From a virus: a stretch of 24,852 nt of DNA. The notes under the pieces were generated by a model. The model did no database searches, was not told the origin of the DNA, and saw only the letters and a program-made list of their open reading frames with translations. The stretch spans positions 1-24,852 of the IMG/VR virus record IMGVR_UViG_3300017746_000140. One strand, written 5' to 3'. The first letter of the stretch is position 1. Every line of letters begins with the position of its first letter. The translations under genes were made by a program, and so were the position numbers. This document shows, piece by piece, positions 13,593 to 20,292 of this stretch.

Positions 13593-14512
13593 TAAAGACT
13601 TATCTTTGTATCATCAGGTAATCTTCTATCTGAATCATTATTATCGTTATTCTTATTTATGCTATCAAACTGACCTGCACCCTTAGGTTTGTGATTGTTT
13701 ATGTCATCAAAAGGATTAACCTTACCATTAACAAAGTCTTCAAACGGACTAGGAGCAGTATGCGTACCAATCTTCTTTAAGAACCAATCTATTTTACTTG
13801 CATGATGCATTCTTGCTTGTACCATATTTGGATGATTAAAGTCTTGTGGATCTTCTGGATTGCCTTCCATGTATTTTCTATTTTCAAATGTTTCGTCATC
13901 ATTGCCACCAGTAAGGTCTGCTCTATCATGTAAAACTTCAATGTTAATTCTTTCGAATATACCATTCATCCTAGCAATAACACTTACCCAAGTATCATTT
14001 TGTGCATTAACACTCCAAGCATCACATAATGTAAACCAGTCTGCAGGTATAAGTGGGAAGATTGCAAAAGGATGGTCATGATTGTCTTTAGGTGCTAGAC
14101 ACTTAAATTGACCATCATATTTTTGAATTTCAACTTCCCAATCTTTTGTTTGCATAATTGCATCATCATTCCAAAGGAATAACCATGCCCCTGTACTTGA
14201 GTGACAAAGTAAGTTTACATAAACATTTAATTGTTCATATCCTAAAGGTTTAAAAACTTTGGCTTTACAGGCACAACCCCATTTTTTCATAAAGTTTCCT
14301 GCTTCGTTGTTTACCCAATCAATACTTTCTTGGTCATCGTCATCTACACCTAGCATGATTTCAATCTTTGCTGGATTATTTGCATTTTCTAAAAGGCTTG
14401 TAAGACTTTTTTCTAATGCTCCACTTGTTACTCTGCCTCTAGTAGGTAGTATAATACTAACTACACCACCATCCGGATTTAGTATTTCTTGATTAACTTC
14501 TTCCTTTGCCAT
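13592..14512 (-). CDS. Family 2-like glycosyltransferase
   Basis: The 306-residue product has a GT-A start: VVSIILPTRGR at 17-27, then IEIMLGVDDDD at 50-60 at the end of the next strand. LFLWNDDAIM at 111-120 is positioned as the metal-binding DxD equivalent. This is the nucleotide-sugar-binding half of GT2-like enzymes. The C-terminal ~100 residues are polar (Asn/Asp-rich, NKNNDNNDSDRR) and probably disordered. It lies 2 nt after another glycosyltransferase and shares its early promoter, so both may modify DNA, virion or host surface glycans. Donor and acceptor cannot be read from sequence. Confidence 0.8.
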   Translation of the reverse strand: MAKEEVNQEILNPDGGVVSIILPTRGRVTSGALEKSLTSLLENANNPAKIEIMLGVDDDDQESIDWVNNEAGNFMKKWGCACKAKVFKPLGYEQLNVYVNLLCHSSTGAWLFLWNDDAIMQTKDWEVEIQKYDGQFKCLAPKDNHDHPFAIFPLIPADWFTLCDAWSVNAQNDTWVSVIARMNGIFERINIEVLHDRADLTGGNDDETFENRKYMEGNPEDPQDFNHPNMVQARMHHASKIDWFLKKIGTHTAPSPFEDFVNGKVNPFDDINNHKPKGAGQFDSINKNNDNNDSDRRLPDDTKISL

Positions 14513-14514
14513 AT

Positions 14515-15465
14515 CTATCCTGTTATAAGTTTTCTAATGTTTCCACGGAATGTATAATGTCCTACATGGTTTAGTCCAGTACGTGGATCTAAAAATACTT
14601 CTCCGCCCATTTGTTGCCATAGTCTACAAAATGTATAATCCTCAGACAAATAACGTCTGCTTTCAGGATCAATCATTGTGTCGAACAATGCATACATGTG
14701 TTTTTCAAATTTTGCATCAACATTAATGTCATTTGCATATTTTAATTCTGGATGATTGTCAAACATTTTCTGAATTACATCTCTTTGAATACACATAAAT
14801 CCTGTTCCAGCATCTTTAAGTTTAATTAAATTATCTCTAATTTGAATTTGATTTAAAGGTTCGCCATTATCATCTGTGCAGAATTCAAAGTTTACAACAT
14901 AGTTTGAACTATGTCCTTCAATTGTTTCTGTTGTTTCACTCTCATTACGTCTTGCGGCATCTATAATGCTTTGCCAATTAATTGCTTTTTTAGGATAAGC
15001 ACCTACTGTAATTGGTCTATCATATGCTACCATTCTAAGTAAATCGTTCGGATCAAATTCAATATCTGCATCAATAAAGAATAAATGCGTTGCTTCTGGA
15101 TGTTCCATAAAGAAACTAACAAGTGTATTACGACCTCTAGTAATAAGACTTTCATTTGCTAATGTGCTAACAGTAAATTGAATATCATATTTGTTACAAA
15201 GAATTGCTAATCTCATCATACTTCTAAAATAAGGTTCGCCAATTTGTCCACCATAACATGGTGTTGCTATAAAAATATGTTTATTTCTTAGAACTTCGAT
15301 TGGTATTTCAATCTTTGCATCAAGCAATTTATGTAATACATCTTCTTGATTAGGTTCTACATCTGCTGTGACTTTGTTGTCATCTGCTATAGGTGTTGAT
15401 GCTTGTGATTTTGATTGTTTGGGTGTTTTAGATTTATTCGCCCTGCGTTGTTTTCTATTTGCCAT
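14515..15465 (-). CDS. GT-A-type glycosyltransferase
   Basis: This 316-residue protein has a basic, low-complexity N-terminus (1-45, RKQRRANKSKTPKQ). The GT-A core begins with HIFIATPCYGGQ at 63-74, then NESLITRGRNTLV at ~104-116 and LFFIDADIEF at 128-137 with the DAD metal motif. DRPITVGAYPKK, GTGFMCIQRDVI and EDYTFCRLWQQMGG follow, all typical of family-2-like transferases seen in marine phages. The ATG at 15465 has AGGA 6 nt upstream and a near-consensus sigma-70 promoter, so the gene is probably early. It is followed by a second glycosyltransferase and the 85-residue gene. Confidence 0.85.
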   Translation of the reverse strand: MANRKQRRANKSKTPKQSKSQASTPIADDNKVTADVEPNQEDVLHKLLDAKIEIPIEVLRNKHIFIATPCYGGQIGEPYFRSMMRLAILCNKYDIQFTVSTLANESLITRGRNTLVSFFMEHPEATHLFFIDADIEFDPNDLLRMVAYDRPITVGAYPKKAINWQSIIDAARRNESETTETIEGHSSNYVVNFEFCTDDNGEPLNQIQIRDNLIKLKDAGTGFMCIQRDVIQKMFDNHPELKYANDINVDAKFEKHMYALFDTMIDPESRRYLSEDYTFCRLWQQMGGEVFLDPRTGLNHVGHYTFRGNIRKLITG

Positions 15466-15493
15466 TTGTAATCCTGTATAAAACTATGTGTGT

Positions 15494-15521
15494 ATTGTAC
15501 AGTATTTACTCTAAAAGTCAA
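15494..15521 (-). promoter_or_regulatory. Sigma-70-type promoter TTGACT-N16-TACAAT
   Basis: On the minus strand the -35 box TTGACT is at 15516-15521 and the -10 box TACAAT at 15494-15499, with 16 nt between. The predicted start near 15487 leaves a ~22-nt leader containing AGGA (15472-15475) before the glycosyltransferase ATG at 15465. Confidence 0.8.
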
Positions 15522-15542
15522 GTAGAAAGGAAAAGTATTGGT

Positions 15543-15710
15543 TTATTTTTGGTCGGGCTTTCTGGAAATGAATTGGTTTAGTTTTTCTGCTTCTTTGATT
15601 ACATCTTCGGTCGATGGCATAAGGTCTGGCTTATTAGCCTGAGCCTGTAATATCAACCTTGCTTCTTGAATAAGTTCTAACCTTATTTCATATGGTGTTT
15701 TGTTAGACAA
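15543..15710 (-). CDS. Small phage protein (55 residues) with TTG start
   Basis: The product reads (M)SNKTPYEIRLELIQEAR... and ends in KEAEKLNQFISRKPDQK. I recall the TPYEIRLELL...IIKEAEKLN pattern from small T4-like marine phage proteins. The only sensible start is TTG at 15708-15710, 9 nt after a strong AGGAGA site (15720-15725), and a late promoter octamer lies 29 nt upstream. The downstream half of the frame fills an otherwise empty 280-nt gap. Function unknown; it is helical and charged. Confidence 0.75.
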   Translation of the reverse strand: MSNKTPYEIRLELIQEARLILQAQANKPDLMPSTEDVIKEAEKLNQFISRKPDQK

Positions 15711-15739
15711 TTTAATTGTTCTCCTACATTTACAACAGT

Positions 15740-15747
15740 TATTTATC
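15740..15747 (-). promoter_or_regulatory. Late promoter motif GATAAATA for the TTG-start gene
   Basis: GATAAATA on the minus strand shares its G with the TAG stop of the upstream gene and lies 29 nt before the TTG start. The leader contains AGGAGA. Confidence 0.6.
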
Positions 15748-16463
15748 TAATTTTTGAATAATGTACCTCCTTGGTACTTCCTATAACAGACGTTAATATC
15801 AGAAAAATCTTCCACTGCACAACTTAAAACAACTCTATCAACATTGCTCAATTCGTTATAGCCTCTATGAAAAATCATTGTGTTATAAAATGCAGGAACT
15901 GTAGGCTTATCCCATTTACATAATATGTCCGTATTTTCCATATCTGTTTTTGTAACAAATCCATGCTTTTCATTATCACGTGGATCAACATTTTTAAATC
16001 TAGGAAACGTTGCCCATTGACCTTCCATTACATCTGCATCACCAAATACAGGAAAGTTTAATGCACATTGTCTTGTATGAAAAACAGGACCTTCACAATG
16101 CCATCTGCTGTTTACATTAGCAGGAGTTCTTAACATTAATATACTAGTAAATTTTAAATTTAAAGTATCTCCTAAAAACTCTTTCATGCGTTTACTTAAA
16201 TCAAAATTAACTTCTTCATATAAATTTACTTCTTTAAAATCACGTTTGTCTTGTGAACTATTTTCATCAACCTTAATAAAACTTTGATACCAGTTTGCAC
16301 TTAAACTTCGACTATTACCTTGTTCTACTTTATCTTGTGTTTTAACATCATCTTGTGCTTCATGTCTTTGTTGTTCACTTACAAAATATTCTTTTACGTC
16401 AAAAGGTATTTCAGGCATTTCTGGTACTTCGAAATAATATGGTAATTCTATTCTTTGATTCAT
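15747..16463 (-). CDS. Putative HxE-type 2OG-Fe oxygenase-like protein, paralogue A
   Basis: This 238-residue protein opens with LPYYFEVPEMPEIPFDV, shared with its two upstream neighbours. The core holds SRWHCEGPVF (His122, Glu124), RQCALNFPV, FYNTMIFHRGYNE (His199) and DRVVLSCAVED (Arg210), and it ends with a LFK(N) C-terminus. The order H-x-E ... H ... R fits a jelly-roll Fe(II)/2-oxoglutarate oxygenase or a related cupin fold, with Glu in place of the usual Asp; this is inference. It overlaps paralogue B by an ATGA junction and has no promoter of its own. Residues ~30-95 are the most divergent part among the three copies. Confidence 0.75.
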   Translation of the reverse strand: MNQRIELPYYFEVPEMPEIPFDVKEYFVSEQQRHEAQDDVKTQDKVEQGNSRSLSANWYQSFIKVDENSSQDKRDFKEVNLYEEVNFDLSKRMKEFLGDTLNLKFTSILMLRTPANVNSRWHCEGPVFHTRQCALNFPVFGDADVMEGQWATFPRFKNVDPRDNEKHGFVTKTDMENTDILCKWDKPTVPAFYNTMIFHRGYNELSNVDRVVLSCAVEDFSDINVCYRKYQGGTLFKN

Positions 16464-17173
16464 TTAAAAAGTTTTCCTTGCTCATACACTTTATGTATTG
16501 CATGTATATCTATGTTTTCTTGCAAAGCAATACTTAAAATAGTTCTGTGCTGATTGCAATCTTCATTTACGCCTCTATGTAAATACATTGTATTATAAAA
16601 AAATCCTCTATTTAATACGTCACTTACATAAGTTCCATTATCATAAACTTCCATTTCATTTAAAAATTCAGACTTTACATATCCTTTTGTTTCTACTTGT
16701 TCTGGAGGTAAGTCTCCCCAAAGTTTACAATATCCCCATTCTGCTTTTGTTTTGTTAAGTTCACCTTCAACTAAAAAGTTTAATGCACACCTTCTACTAC
16801 GCAACATAGGTCCTTCACAATGCCACCAACCATTTTGACCTGGCAATGTTCTTAATAAACTTACACTTGTCATTCTTACAGTAAATGTGTCTTTAGCCCA
16901 TTCCCTTAATAATTTACTCATTTCAGGATTTTGTTCTTCTGTCATTCCTGTACCTTTACTTAAAGAAGAACCTTGTACTTTGTTTGCATCAGTTCCACCA
17001 AAGCCCTGTAAGTACCAACCTGCTTCTTTTGATGCAGTTTTACCTTGTTGTATTTTGTCTAAGTAATCTGAGTTACCATCAAATATCTTATCATCGTCTT
17101 CTTGATCCACATATTTCATTACATCAAAAGGCAACTTTATCTCTGGTACTTCAAAATAATACGGTAAGCTCAT
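16460..17173 (-). CDS. Putative HxE-type 2OG-Fe oxygenase-like protein, paralogue B
   Basis: The 237-residue product parallels its neighbour: SLPYYFEVPEIKLPFDV at the N-terminus, AGWYLQGFGG, WWHCEGPML (His118, Glu120), RRCALNFLVEG, FYNTMYLHRGVNE (His199), and RTILSIALQ (Arg210), ending GKLFK. His199 and Arg210 fall at the same residue numbers as in paralogue A. The start has no Shine-Dalgarno sequence but is 6 nt after an AATAAATA motif. The substrate is unknown; conserved Trp and Cys next to the HxE motif may shape the pocket. Confidence 0.75.
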   Translation of the reverse strand: MSLPYYFEVPEIKLPFDVMKYVDQEDDDKIFDGNSDYLDKIQQGKTASKEAGWYLQGFGGTDANKVQGSSLSKGTGMTEEQNPEMSKLLREWAKDTFTVRMTSVSLLRTLPGQNGWWHCEGPMLRSRRCALNFLVEGELNKTKAEWGYCKLWGDLPPEQVETKGYVKSEFLNEMEVYDNGTYVSDVLNRGFFYNTMYLHRGVNEDCNQHRTILSIALQENIDIHAIHKVYEQGKLFK

Positions 17174-17179
17174 TTATTA

Positions 17180-17187
17180 TATTTATT
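17180..17187 (-). promoter_or_regulatory. Late promoter motif AATAAATA
   Basis: AATAAATA on the minus strand overlaps the stop of the upstream paralogue and ends 6 nt before the ATG at 17173. The surrounding sequence is very AT-rich, so confidence is lower than for the GATAAATA copies. Confidence 0.45.
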
Positions 17188-17764
17188 TAAAAAGTTTATC
17201 ACTTTTATACAAGTTATAAACTTCATCAATATCTTCCCTAATTGCGGCACTAATAACTAATCTATTCCAACCTGTAAAATTAAATACTCTGTGCCAATGC
17301 ATAGTATTATAAATTGTTGCTTTGCCTGGTGTCATTCTGTGTTCTGCTAAAACATCTAGATTTTCATCTTCCCACCAAGTAGGTTCTTTGTCATTATTTT
17401 CAATATCTTCGTTTAGTCCTCTTGTTGCCCATTGAACATAACTGCGTTCAAAGTCTCCTGAGACCATAAAATTTAATGCACATTTACGACCAAATGTTCC
17501 TGGTCCTTCACTATGCCAAGGACTAGAGGAATTACACATTGTATTTAAAAGAGTTAAACTTCCAACGGGTATTGTTAGTTTACTTTCTAAATACGTTTTT
17601 ACTTCTGCATACCAATTTTCAGGTACAACTCTATACTGAAAACTATTTCCGCCCAAACCTAATCCTGAAGGCGACATATAATCAGCAGGGTGCTGAACAT
17701 ATGGTTTATCTTCCACATCAAATGGTAATTCTAATTGCGGTATGTCAAAGTAATATGGGACCAT
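17183..17764 (-). CDS. Putative HxE-type 2OG-Fe oxygenase-like protein, paralogue C (shorter)
   Basis: The 193-residue product is the first and shortest of the three copies. It keeps VPYYFDIPQLELPFDV, PENWYAEV, PWHSEGPGTF (His84, Glu86), RKCALNFMVSGD, IYNTMHWHRVFNF (His158), NRLVISAAIREDID (Arg168) and the ending DKLFK. It lacks ~35-45 residues between the N-terminal motif and the core. The putative metal ligands are kept, so it is not simply decayed. The ATG at 17764 is 5 nt after an AATAAATA motif and has no Shine-Dalgarno sequence. Confidence 0.75.
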   Translation of the reverse strand: MVPYYFDIPQLELPFDVEDKPYVQHPADYMSPSGLGLGGNSFQYRVVPENWYAEVKTYLESKLTIPVGSLTLLNTMCNSSSPWHSEGPGTFGRKCALNFMVSGDFERSYVQWATRGLNEDIENNDKEPTWWEDENLDVLAEHRMTPGKATIYNTMHWHRVFNFTGWNRLVISAAIREDIDEVYNLYKSDKLFK

Positions 17765-17769
17765 ACTAC

Positions 17770-17777
17770 TATTTATT
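17770..17777 (-). promoter_or_regulatory. Late promoter motif AATAAATA
   Basis: AATAAATA on the minus strand ends exactly 5 nt before the ATG at 17764, in the 18-nt gap after the 60-residue membrane protein gene. Confidence 0.5.
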
Positions 17778-17782
17778 GGTGT

Positions 17783-17965
17783 TTAAAAGACTTGATCCAG
17801 TAAATAGAACGACAATAACATAAACCCTAAACTGCAAACTTGCATTACAGATGCTATTGCAACAATCTGTAAGGATTTGTCTGCCCAAGGTTTGAGGTTA
17901 GTTTCATTCCATTCTTTTATTTCTTCTGGTGTTGCATCTCGATATTTTCTAGTTTCTTCTCTCAT
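17783..17965 (-). CDS. Small membrane protein (60 residues)
   Basis: The product has a charged N-terminal half (REETRKYRDATPEEIKEWNE) and one hydrophobic segment at ~33-57 (IVAIASVMQVCSLGFMLLSF), so a single-pass membrane protein is likely. No ribosome binding site is seen; its ATG follows the stop of a 29-residue hydrophobic ORF by one base, suggesting reinitiation. Holin, antiholin or host-membrane roles are possible but unsupported. Confidence 0.65.
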   Translation of the reverse strand: MREETRKYRDATPEEIKEWNETNLKPWADKSLQIVAIASVMQVCSLGFMLLSFYLLDQVF

Positions 17966-17966
17966 A

Positions 17967-18056
17967 TTATAATATATTTGCTATTGTTAAGATAGCAATT
18001 ATCACAGGTACTTCCCATGGTAAAATTATTAAACCTAGTATAATAGCCTGTTTCAT
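17967..18056 (-). CDS. Hydrophobic 29-residue micro-ORF
   Basis: The frame encodes MKQAIILGLIILPWEVP followed by IIAILTIANIL, nearly all hydrophobic, consistent with one membrane helix. AGGA lies just before the ATG, which overlaps the stop of the preceding micro-ORF as ATGA. Its stop is one base before the 60-residue membrane protein. The coupled arrangement supports translation despite the size. Confidence 0.5.
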   Translation of the reverse strand: MKQAIILGLIILPWEVPVIIAILTIANIL

Positions 18057-18139
18057 GTTCCTGGTGTTAATGCAAAAATGCTTACTACAAATATGGATAT
18101 TAGTGTAAATAATTCCGCTTTATCTCTTATTTTTTCCAT
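18053..18139 (-). CDS. Hydrophobic 28-residue micro-ORF
   Basis: The frame encodes a charged start (MEKIRDKAE) and a hydrophobic segment (LFTLISIFVVSIFALTPG), fitting a single membrane helix with the N-terminus inside. An AGGA sequence lies 9 nt before the ATG. The stop overlaps the next micro-ORF start as ATGA. Confidence 0.5.
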   Translation of the reverse strand: MEKIRDKAELFTLISIFVVSIFALTPGT

Positions 18140-18206
18140 CTTCAATATTCCTGTGTATATAGTGTTTGTTTTCAATATCTCTAAGACTTCTCATTACTCC
18201 AGCCAT
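18120..18206 (-). CDS. Soluble 28-residue micro-ORF with strong ribosome binding site
   Basis: The frame encodes a charged peptide (MAGVMRSLRDIENKHYIHR...). A strong GGTGGGAG sequence lies 5 nt before the ATG. It overlaps the upstream 36-residue frame and the downstream membrane micro-ORF in different frames, so at least one of these may be spurious. Function unknown. Confidence 0.45.
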   Translation of the reverse strand: MAGVMRSLRDIENKHYIHRNIEDGKNKR

Positions 18207-18291
18207 AGTATCTCCCACCTGTATAGAGAATAGGAGAGAACTTAAAAGTATTGAACGTTTTACTTGTATCATCTTTAAGGGAGAATAACAT
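18181..18291 (-). CDS. Possible 36-residue micro-ORF at the head of the small-gene cluster
   Basis: The frame encodes MLFSLKDDTSKTF then KFSPILYTGGRYYGWSNEKS, an aromatic and Gly-rich sequence that looks protein-like. It is the first ATG frame after the TATAAATA promoter, which lies 29 nt upstream, the same spacing as other leadered late genes. There is no strong ribosome binding site, and it overlaps the following micro-ORF by 26 nt. Confidence 0.4.
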   Translation of the reverse strand: MLFSLKDDTSKTFNTFKFSPILYTGGRYYGWSNEKS

Positions 18292-18320
18292 AAACAAAAC
18301 TTATTGCTTACTATAGTTTG

Positions 18321-18328
18321 TATTTATA
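18321..18328 (-). promoter_or_regulatory. Exact T4 late promoter consensus TATAAATA
   Basis: TATAAATA on the minus strand lies downstream of the radical SAM gene and upstream of the micro-ORF cluster, 29 nt before the first ATG. It is the only exact match to the T4 consensus among the motifs listed here. Confidence 0.6.
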
Positions 18329-18363
18329 ATATATTATAATTTAAGTTATAAAAGACTATTTTT

Positions 18364-19416
18364 TTATAACGTCTTTGTTATGCTGATGTCATTTAGGTTG
18401 TTACAAAATTCAAAAGGACATGAATAATGTTCTATTGGCAATTCTAATTCTTTAATTTGTGTAATGTTTCCAAAACTTTTTGCTCCACACCAACTGCTAA
18501 TTATCTCTCCATGCATATCTATATTAAGACCTTCTGATCCTAAATGGCAATTCATTCCGCCAAACTTATTAAGTCCTTCATTTATAATTTGATGACTTTG
18601 AACATACTTTACAGTTCCATCATCATACTTAAATTCAGTTGACCAATATTTAGGATCACCCTTTACATGGGTAGGTGTGTTATCTTCCATAGGAGTAGGA
18701 TTAGGTTTTACTCCTGGACGTTGCATAATTTCTATTTCTTCAGGTGTATAGTTGTACCATGTTTCTTGTGTATCGTAATTGTTATTGTCTCCAAGTAATT
18801 TTTTATACATTGTTTTAACAGCAATACTTACATCAAATACACTTTGTCTACCATTGTTATCATTAAAAGAATCTCTTAATTCTTCGCCAAAGTCATATAG
18901 TTCGTTTACTTGACCACTTATGCCGGCTATACTTATATCTACCGTTACGTGACCTCTTAGGACGTCTACAACCTCTTTAAAATGTTGTTTATCCATAGTT
19001 AAAGGATGATATGTTAATACAACACCTTGTAAGAAGTTTCTTGCTTCTTCCCACCAACGTACAGTTCTACTACCATTCGAATATACAGTTACATTTGCTT
19101 TATAGTCATATAAACTTTGTAATATTTCTTCAAAGTCGGGTATAGTTGTTACTTCTCCGCCTATAAGTTCCCAATGCATTGCACGAACTTTTTCTTCTCC
19201 ATTATGAATGTAAGTATGTGCTTTATAATAATCGCAAACTTTTTGAATTGTTTTTAGATAAACATCTTTTGACATCCAAGGATTTGTGCCGTCATGTAAT
19301 ATTGTTGGGCAGTAGTCACAAGAGAAATTACAGGTGTTACCCATACTCCATTGAATGTTTACTGGATTATTTGGTGCGTGATAATGTGGTCCTACAACCG
19401 ATATGAGTCTACTCAT
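18364..19416 (-). CDS. Radical SAM protein with C-terminal auxiliary Cys cluster
   Basis: The 350-residue product has the CxxxCxxC cluster motif at Cys29, Cys33 and Cys36 (CNFSCDYC), preceded by NIQWSMGNT, and a GGEVTT motif (~86-91) equivalent to the SAM-binding GGE. VTVYSNGS and VVLTYHP fit successive barrel strands. The C-terminal region has Cys290, Cys310, Cys333 and Cys338 with a GNI turn, resembling a SPASM or twitch domain that binds an auxiliary Fe-S cluster, as in peptide-modifying enzymes. It would start a radical reaction from S-adenosylmethionine. The substrate is unknown; no obvious precursor peptide is adjacent, although micro-ORFs lie just downstream. It has its own GATAAATA motif 5 nt before the ATG. 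Confidence 0.9.
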   Translation of the reverse strand: MSRLISVVGPHYHAPNNPVNIQWSMGNTCNFSCDYCPTILHDGTNPWMSKDVYLKTIQKVCDYYKAHTYIHNGEEKVRAMHWELIGGEVTTIPDFEEILQSLYDYKANVTVYSNGSRTVRWWEEARNFLQGVVLTYHPLTMDKQHFKEVVDVLRGHVTVDISIAGISGQVNELYDFGEELRDSFNDNNGRQSVFDVSIAVKTMYKKLLGDNNNYDTQETWYNYTPEEIEIMQRPGVKPNPTPMEDNTPTHVKGDPKYWSTEFKYDDGTVKYVQSHQIINEGLNKFGGMNCHLGSEGLNIDMHGEIISSWCGAKSFGNITQIKELELPIEHYSCPFEFCNNLNDISITKTL

Positions 19417-19421
19417 ATCAA

Positions 19422-19429
19422 TATTTATC
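19422..19429 (-). promoter_or_regulatory. Late promoter motif GATAAATA for the radical SAM gene
   Basis: GATAAATA on the minus strand lies in the 18-nt gap between the hydrolase stop and the radical SAM ATG at 19416, ending exactly 5 nt before it. No Shine-Dalgarno sequence lies close to the ATG. Confidence 0.62.
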
Positions 19430-19434
19430 GTATA

Positions 19435-20292
19435 TTAGGAGGTTAGTTTGTTAATGATATCGTTTATAATCTGTTCTGTAGCCATTTGGTCATAAGACAT
19501 TTGTGCATTTACACGTTCCCAATTAGTATCTTCCCAAATTTTTCCTTTTTGTATCCAACTATAAACTTCTTTTAATTCTGTAGGGACAGGAAAAGGTGCA
19601 TGATGATTTACAATAACGTTCTCTGCTACTTCGTTATCATAGCCAGGTTTACAAAATCCGTGTACACAATCAAAAAATTCTACATATTTACTATTTGTTT
19701 CATCTGCAAATATTTTACTTTTTTCTGCACTGGTCCAATTATCTTCTGCACCATGATAGCAAGTTACATCGTAATCTTTTGCTTTGTAAAATGCTTCTTC
19801 AAAGGGCCACAAGTTTCCATAGCATAATGCAAAGAATGTTTCTTTAGGTAATGTTTCGTTGTAATGTGCAATAACATTTGCAACTGTATCAGCACCCCAA
19901 CTAAAACCAACTAATGCTAGTTTATTTAAACTTAATCCTGCAAACATATTACTGTGATTTTCGCATAAAAATTTATATGCTTCTACAGTTTCTAATGCTC
20001 TCATTCTAGGACTTACATATCCACTAAAGTCACTCCAGCCAATGGCTTCCATACTTCTTCCTGTAAAACTGTCTACACATAAAGTTGCAATACCCTGTCT
20101 GCCTAAACTGTCAACAAATAAATCGGTATCACTGCCTAGTCCACCTGAACCATGACTAATAATACATAAAGGTTGATTGCCCGCAAACTTATCTGGTACA
20201 ACTAATTGACATCCTATTCTAATAGGAGTATCATCCCAAAAAATGTTTTTGGAACTTTGTACTTGAAATAAAACTCTTTTTATATTTTTCAT
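19435..20292 (-). CDS. Alpha/beta hydrolase (dienelactone hydrolase-like)
   Basis: The 285-residue enzyme shows the fold landmarks: ISHGSGG at 45-51 as oxyanion loop, LVGFSWGAD with nucleophile Ser131 in GxSxG, HGAEDNW with Asp184, and CVHGFC with His211. The order and spacing match dienelactone-hydrolase-type esterases. No signal peptide is seen, so it is probably cytoplasmic. It could hydrolyse an ester, thioester or lipid; next to two desaturases a lipid-related substrate is attractive but unproven. It starts at a TAATG overlap and is the last gene of the operon from 24513. Confidence 0.88.
   Translation of the reverse strand: MKNIKRVLFQVQSSKNIFWDDTPIRIGCQLVVPDKFAGNQPLCIISHGSGGLGSDTDLFVDSLGRQGIATLCVDSFTGRSMEAIGWSDFSGYVSPRMRALETVEAYKFLCENHSNMFAGLSLNKLALVGFSWGADTVANVIAHYNETLPKETFFALCYGNLWPFEEAFYKAKDYDVTCYHGAEDNWTSAEKSKIFADETNSKYVEFFDCVHGFCKPGYDNEVAENVIVNHHAPFPVPTELKEVYSWIQKGKIWEDTNWERVNAQMSYDQMATEQIINDIINKLTS

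Noticed and set aside
17978-17998. 7-bp hairpin (TTGCTAT/ATAGCAA) as a terminator
   Set aside because: It is AT-rich, lacks a following T run on the coding strand and lies inside the 29-residue micro-ORF.
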